Shown here one piece after another: positions 62,603 to 64,000 of a stretch of DNA of 64,000 nt (the stretch's first letter is position 1; every line of letters starts with the position of its first letter). A program made the translations under genes and the position numbers. The notes under the pieces were generated by a model, which was not told where the DNA came from, searched no databases, and was given only the letters and a program-made list of their open reading frames with translations. The DNA comes from Arabidopsis thaliana (taxonomy: Eukaryota > Streptophyta > Magnoliopsida > Brassicales > Brassicaceae). The stretch covers positions 25,281,971-25,345,970 of the forward strand of contig NC_003070.9 in NCBI RefSeq assembly GCF_000001735.4. The letters are read 5' to 3'.

Positions 62603-64000
62603 TTAAATAGAGATGATGGAAGCGTGCATCGATTCTGGACCGCCTTTGTAGGTAAGCTCAACGAAAGTACCTGCACCTTCTCCTTTCGCAAGTCTTCCCG
62701 GGTTTACACAAACGCACTTGGCTGCATCCTCCTCTTCGCCAAGGGATAAAATCTTCATAACAATTCAAGAAAAAATTCAGTAATTCTTCTTTTAGAGTCT
62801 AACTTCTGAATTTGATGGCACTATTAACATACTGACTCACCTTCACGAAGTACCTCATGTCTGATGGAAGTAGAAGAATATCCGGGATTGATGAAATCTG
62901 TAGCGCCTTAGGAGCGAGTGAGGAATCATAAGGGAGGCTCTCGGGCGGTGGATACAGCGGATAGAAGCTGTTTCATAAGAATCCAATTTCTGAGTATTTG
63001 GTAGCTGAGAATCTAGTTGGATCTAGTAGACGCAAAAGTTACCTTCGCTGACGGAGGAGATGGCTAGCGAGTCTGGACATGCGATCAGTGGGGACTCCAC
63101 TTGGATTTTTTGACATCTCCTCCCCACTCAGCTGTTTTAGTACATCCACCGTGCAGCAACTTACCTTCACCTGAGAATACCCAGTTAACATTTTATGTTG
63201 CAAGGACTTGAGAGAATATGGCTTCTCAGAAGAGAACTGTCACAGTGATTTTCTAACCTGGTTTGCCTCAAAGGTCCCCGGGTTTGACAGACTAGTCATC
63301 TGTAATGTATGATGAGACAGAGACATGAAAAAAGTAAATATATATCCACCTGTGCACAGAGAGAGTTGAGTGAAGGAAGGGAGACTTGTTAATGAGAAGA
63401 ATCAAATACCTGATGTTCGAGATCAGGTATGTGAATGTCGAAAGGAGGCTGCAAACACAACAAGAAACTTTTCGAATCAAACAGAGAAGACGAATGCGGA
63501 AACTCTAGAAGAGAGATATTAAGAGGAAATAGAAAAGAGCACCTGTGGGAATATGAAATCATGGTTAGCATCACGAATGGATGGCACCAGAACCACTCTT
63601 ACTTCTGAACCCATGAATTCCACGTAATCTTGCAACTGAGAAACTCAAAAACCATAAACATCTTTGTTTATTCCAAAGTCAGTCAGTATTCAGTATATCT
63701 ATTTGTCCTATTTTCAGTACCTTCCTGAGGACTTCCACTTGGAATATCTCATTAAAGGTGGCATCAACAGCGCCTTTCTTAATCTCTGGATGCTCAGAAT
63801 CCACAAATGGTCCAAGCTGAGTTTGGAAATAAAACGTAAGTGATCCCGAGACACAATCACACAAGAGACAAATATCTACAGAATGTGTGAATGCATTCTA
63901 GTTACTCACCAGCACGAGTAACTGTGGTGGCTTTCTTTTTGCATAGGCTAGTAGCTCATTCAGTGGCTCAAACAGCAAGTTGTCTGATGTGGTGAATGGT
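62603..64000 (-). CDS. POLA2: DNA polymerase alpha subunit B (POLA2), C-terminal part
   Basis: Accessory B subunit of polymerase alpha-primase, which starts DNA synthesis at replication origins and on the lagging strand. Eight exons in the window: 63910-64000 (partial), 63721-63816, 63543-63635, 63410-63448, 63258-63299, 63043-63170, 62841-62967 and 62603-62752, about 255 C-terminal residues of some 600. Recognisable parts are PPQLLVLLGPFVDSEHPEIKKG, VVLVPSIRDANHDFIFPQPPFDI and GVPTDRMSRLASHLLRQRSFYPLYPP from the inactive phosphoesterase-fold domain. The end is ELTYKGGPESMHASIISI. The start lies beyond the right edge. By recall At1g67630, an embryo-essential gene. Confidence 0.94.

Overview
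This window is plant nuclear DNA, almost certainly Arabidopsis thaliana or a very close relative, from the long arm of chromosome 1. The evidence is direct: AT-rich, intron-dense genes with GT-AG splice sites assemble into complete proteins whose lengths and order match a known run (glucosidase I, REV3, an LRR receptor kinase, an S-domain receptor kinase, PUB7, urease, LOX6, CDKG2, a remorin, an Iojap-type factor, an F-box protein, POLA2). By recall this is the At1g67490 to At1g67630 interval; the locus numbers are memory, not search results. Exon boundaries were traced by hand from splice sites and reading-frame phase. Every complete gene model closes in frame.

Layout. 1-4.6 kb: alpha-glucosidase I (minus, C-terminal end cut off by the window edge). 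5.1-5.4 kb: a possible unrecognised 56-residue two-exon ORF (plus). 5.7-14.7 kb: REV3, catalytic subunit of DNA polymerase zeta (minus, 21 exons). 15.5-18.2 kb: LRR receptor-like kinase (minus). 20.8-23.9 kb: G-type lectin (S-domain) receptor kinase (minus). 26.3-29.1 kb: U-box/ARM E3 ligase PUB7 (plus). 29.5-30.4 kb: unrecognised protein with short hydrophobic stretches (minus), divergent from urease at 30.9-34.9 kb (plus). 38.0-42.1 kb: plastid 13-lipoxygenase LOX6 (plus). 43.3-45.0 kb: DUF3537 membrane protein (plus), preceded by two abutting upstream ORFs. 45.8-49.0 kb: CDKG2 (minus). 51.2-52.5 kb: remorin (minus). 54.7-55.5 kb: DUF212 (acid phosphatase/VPO-related) membrane protein (minus). 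57.1-58.1 kb: frameshifted DUF295 gene (minus). 58.6-59.8 kb: Iojap/RsfS (plus). 60.1-60.9 kb: F-box protein (plus). 61.2-62.5 kb: a non-autonomous hAT-like transposon with a nested, 5'-truncated LINE fragment. 62.6-64.0 kb: C-terminal part of POLA2 (minus, start beyond the window).

Functionally the genes are mostly independent housekeeping and signalling loci, as is usual in a plant chromosome. Loose themes are DNA replication/repair (REV3, POLA2), receptor kinases (15-24 kb), and N-glycan processing. No CRISPR array, bacterial operon or convincing tRNA/rRNA gene was seen. The most informative non-gene structures are the nested hAT/LINE insertion with both target-site duplications intact, the uORF chain before the DUF3537 gene, an overlapping uORF at urease, two GC-AG introns, a frame-neutral optional intron in REV3, and the one-base frameshift in the DUF295 gene.
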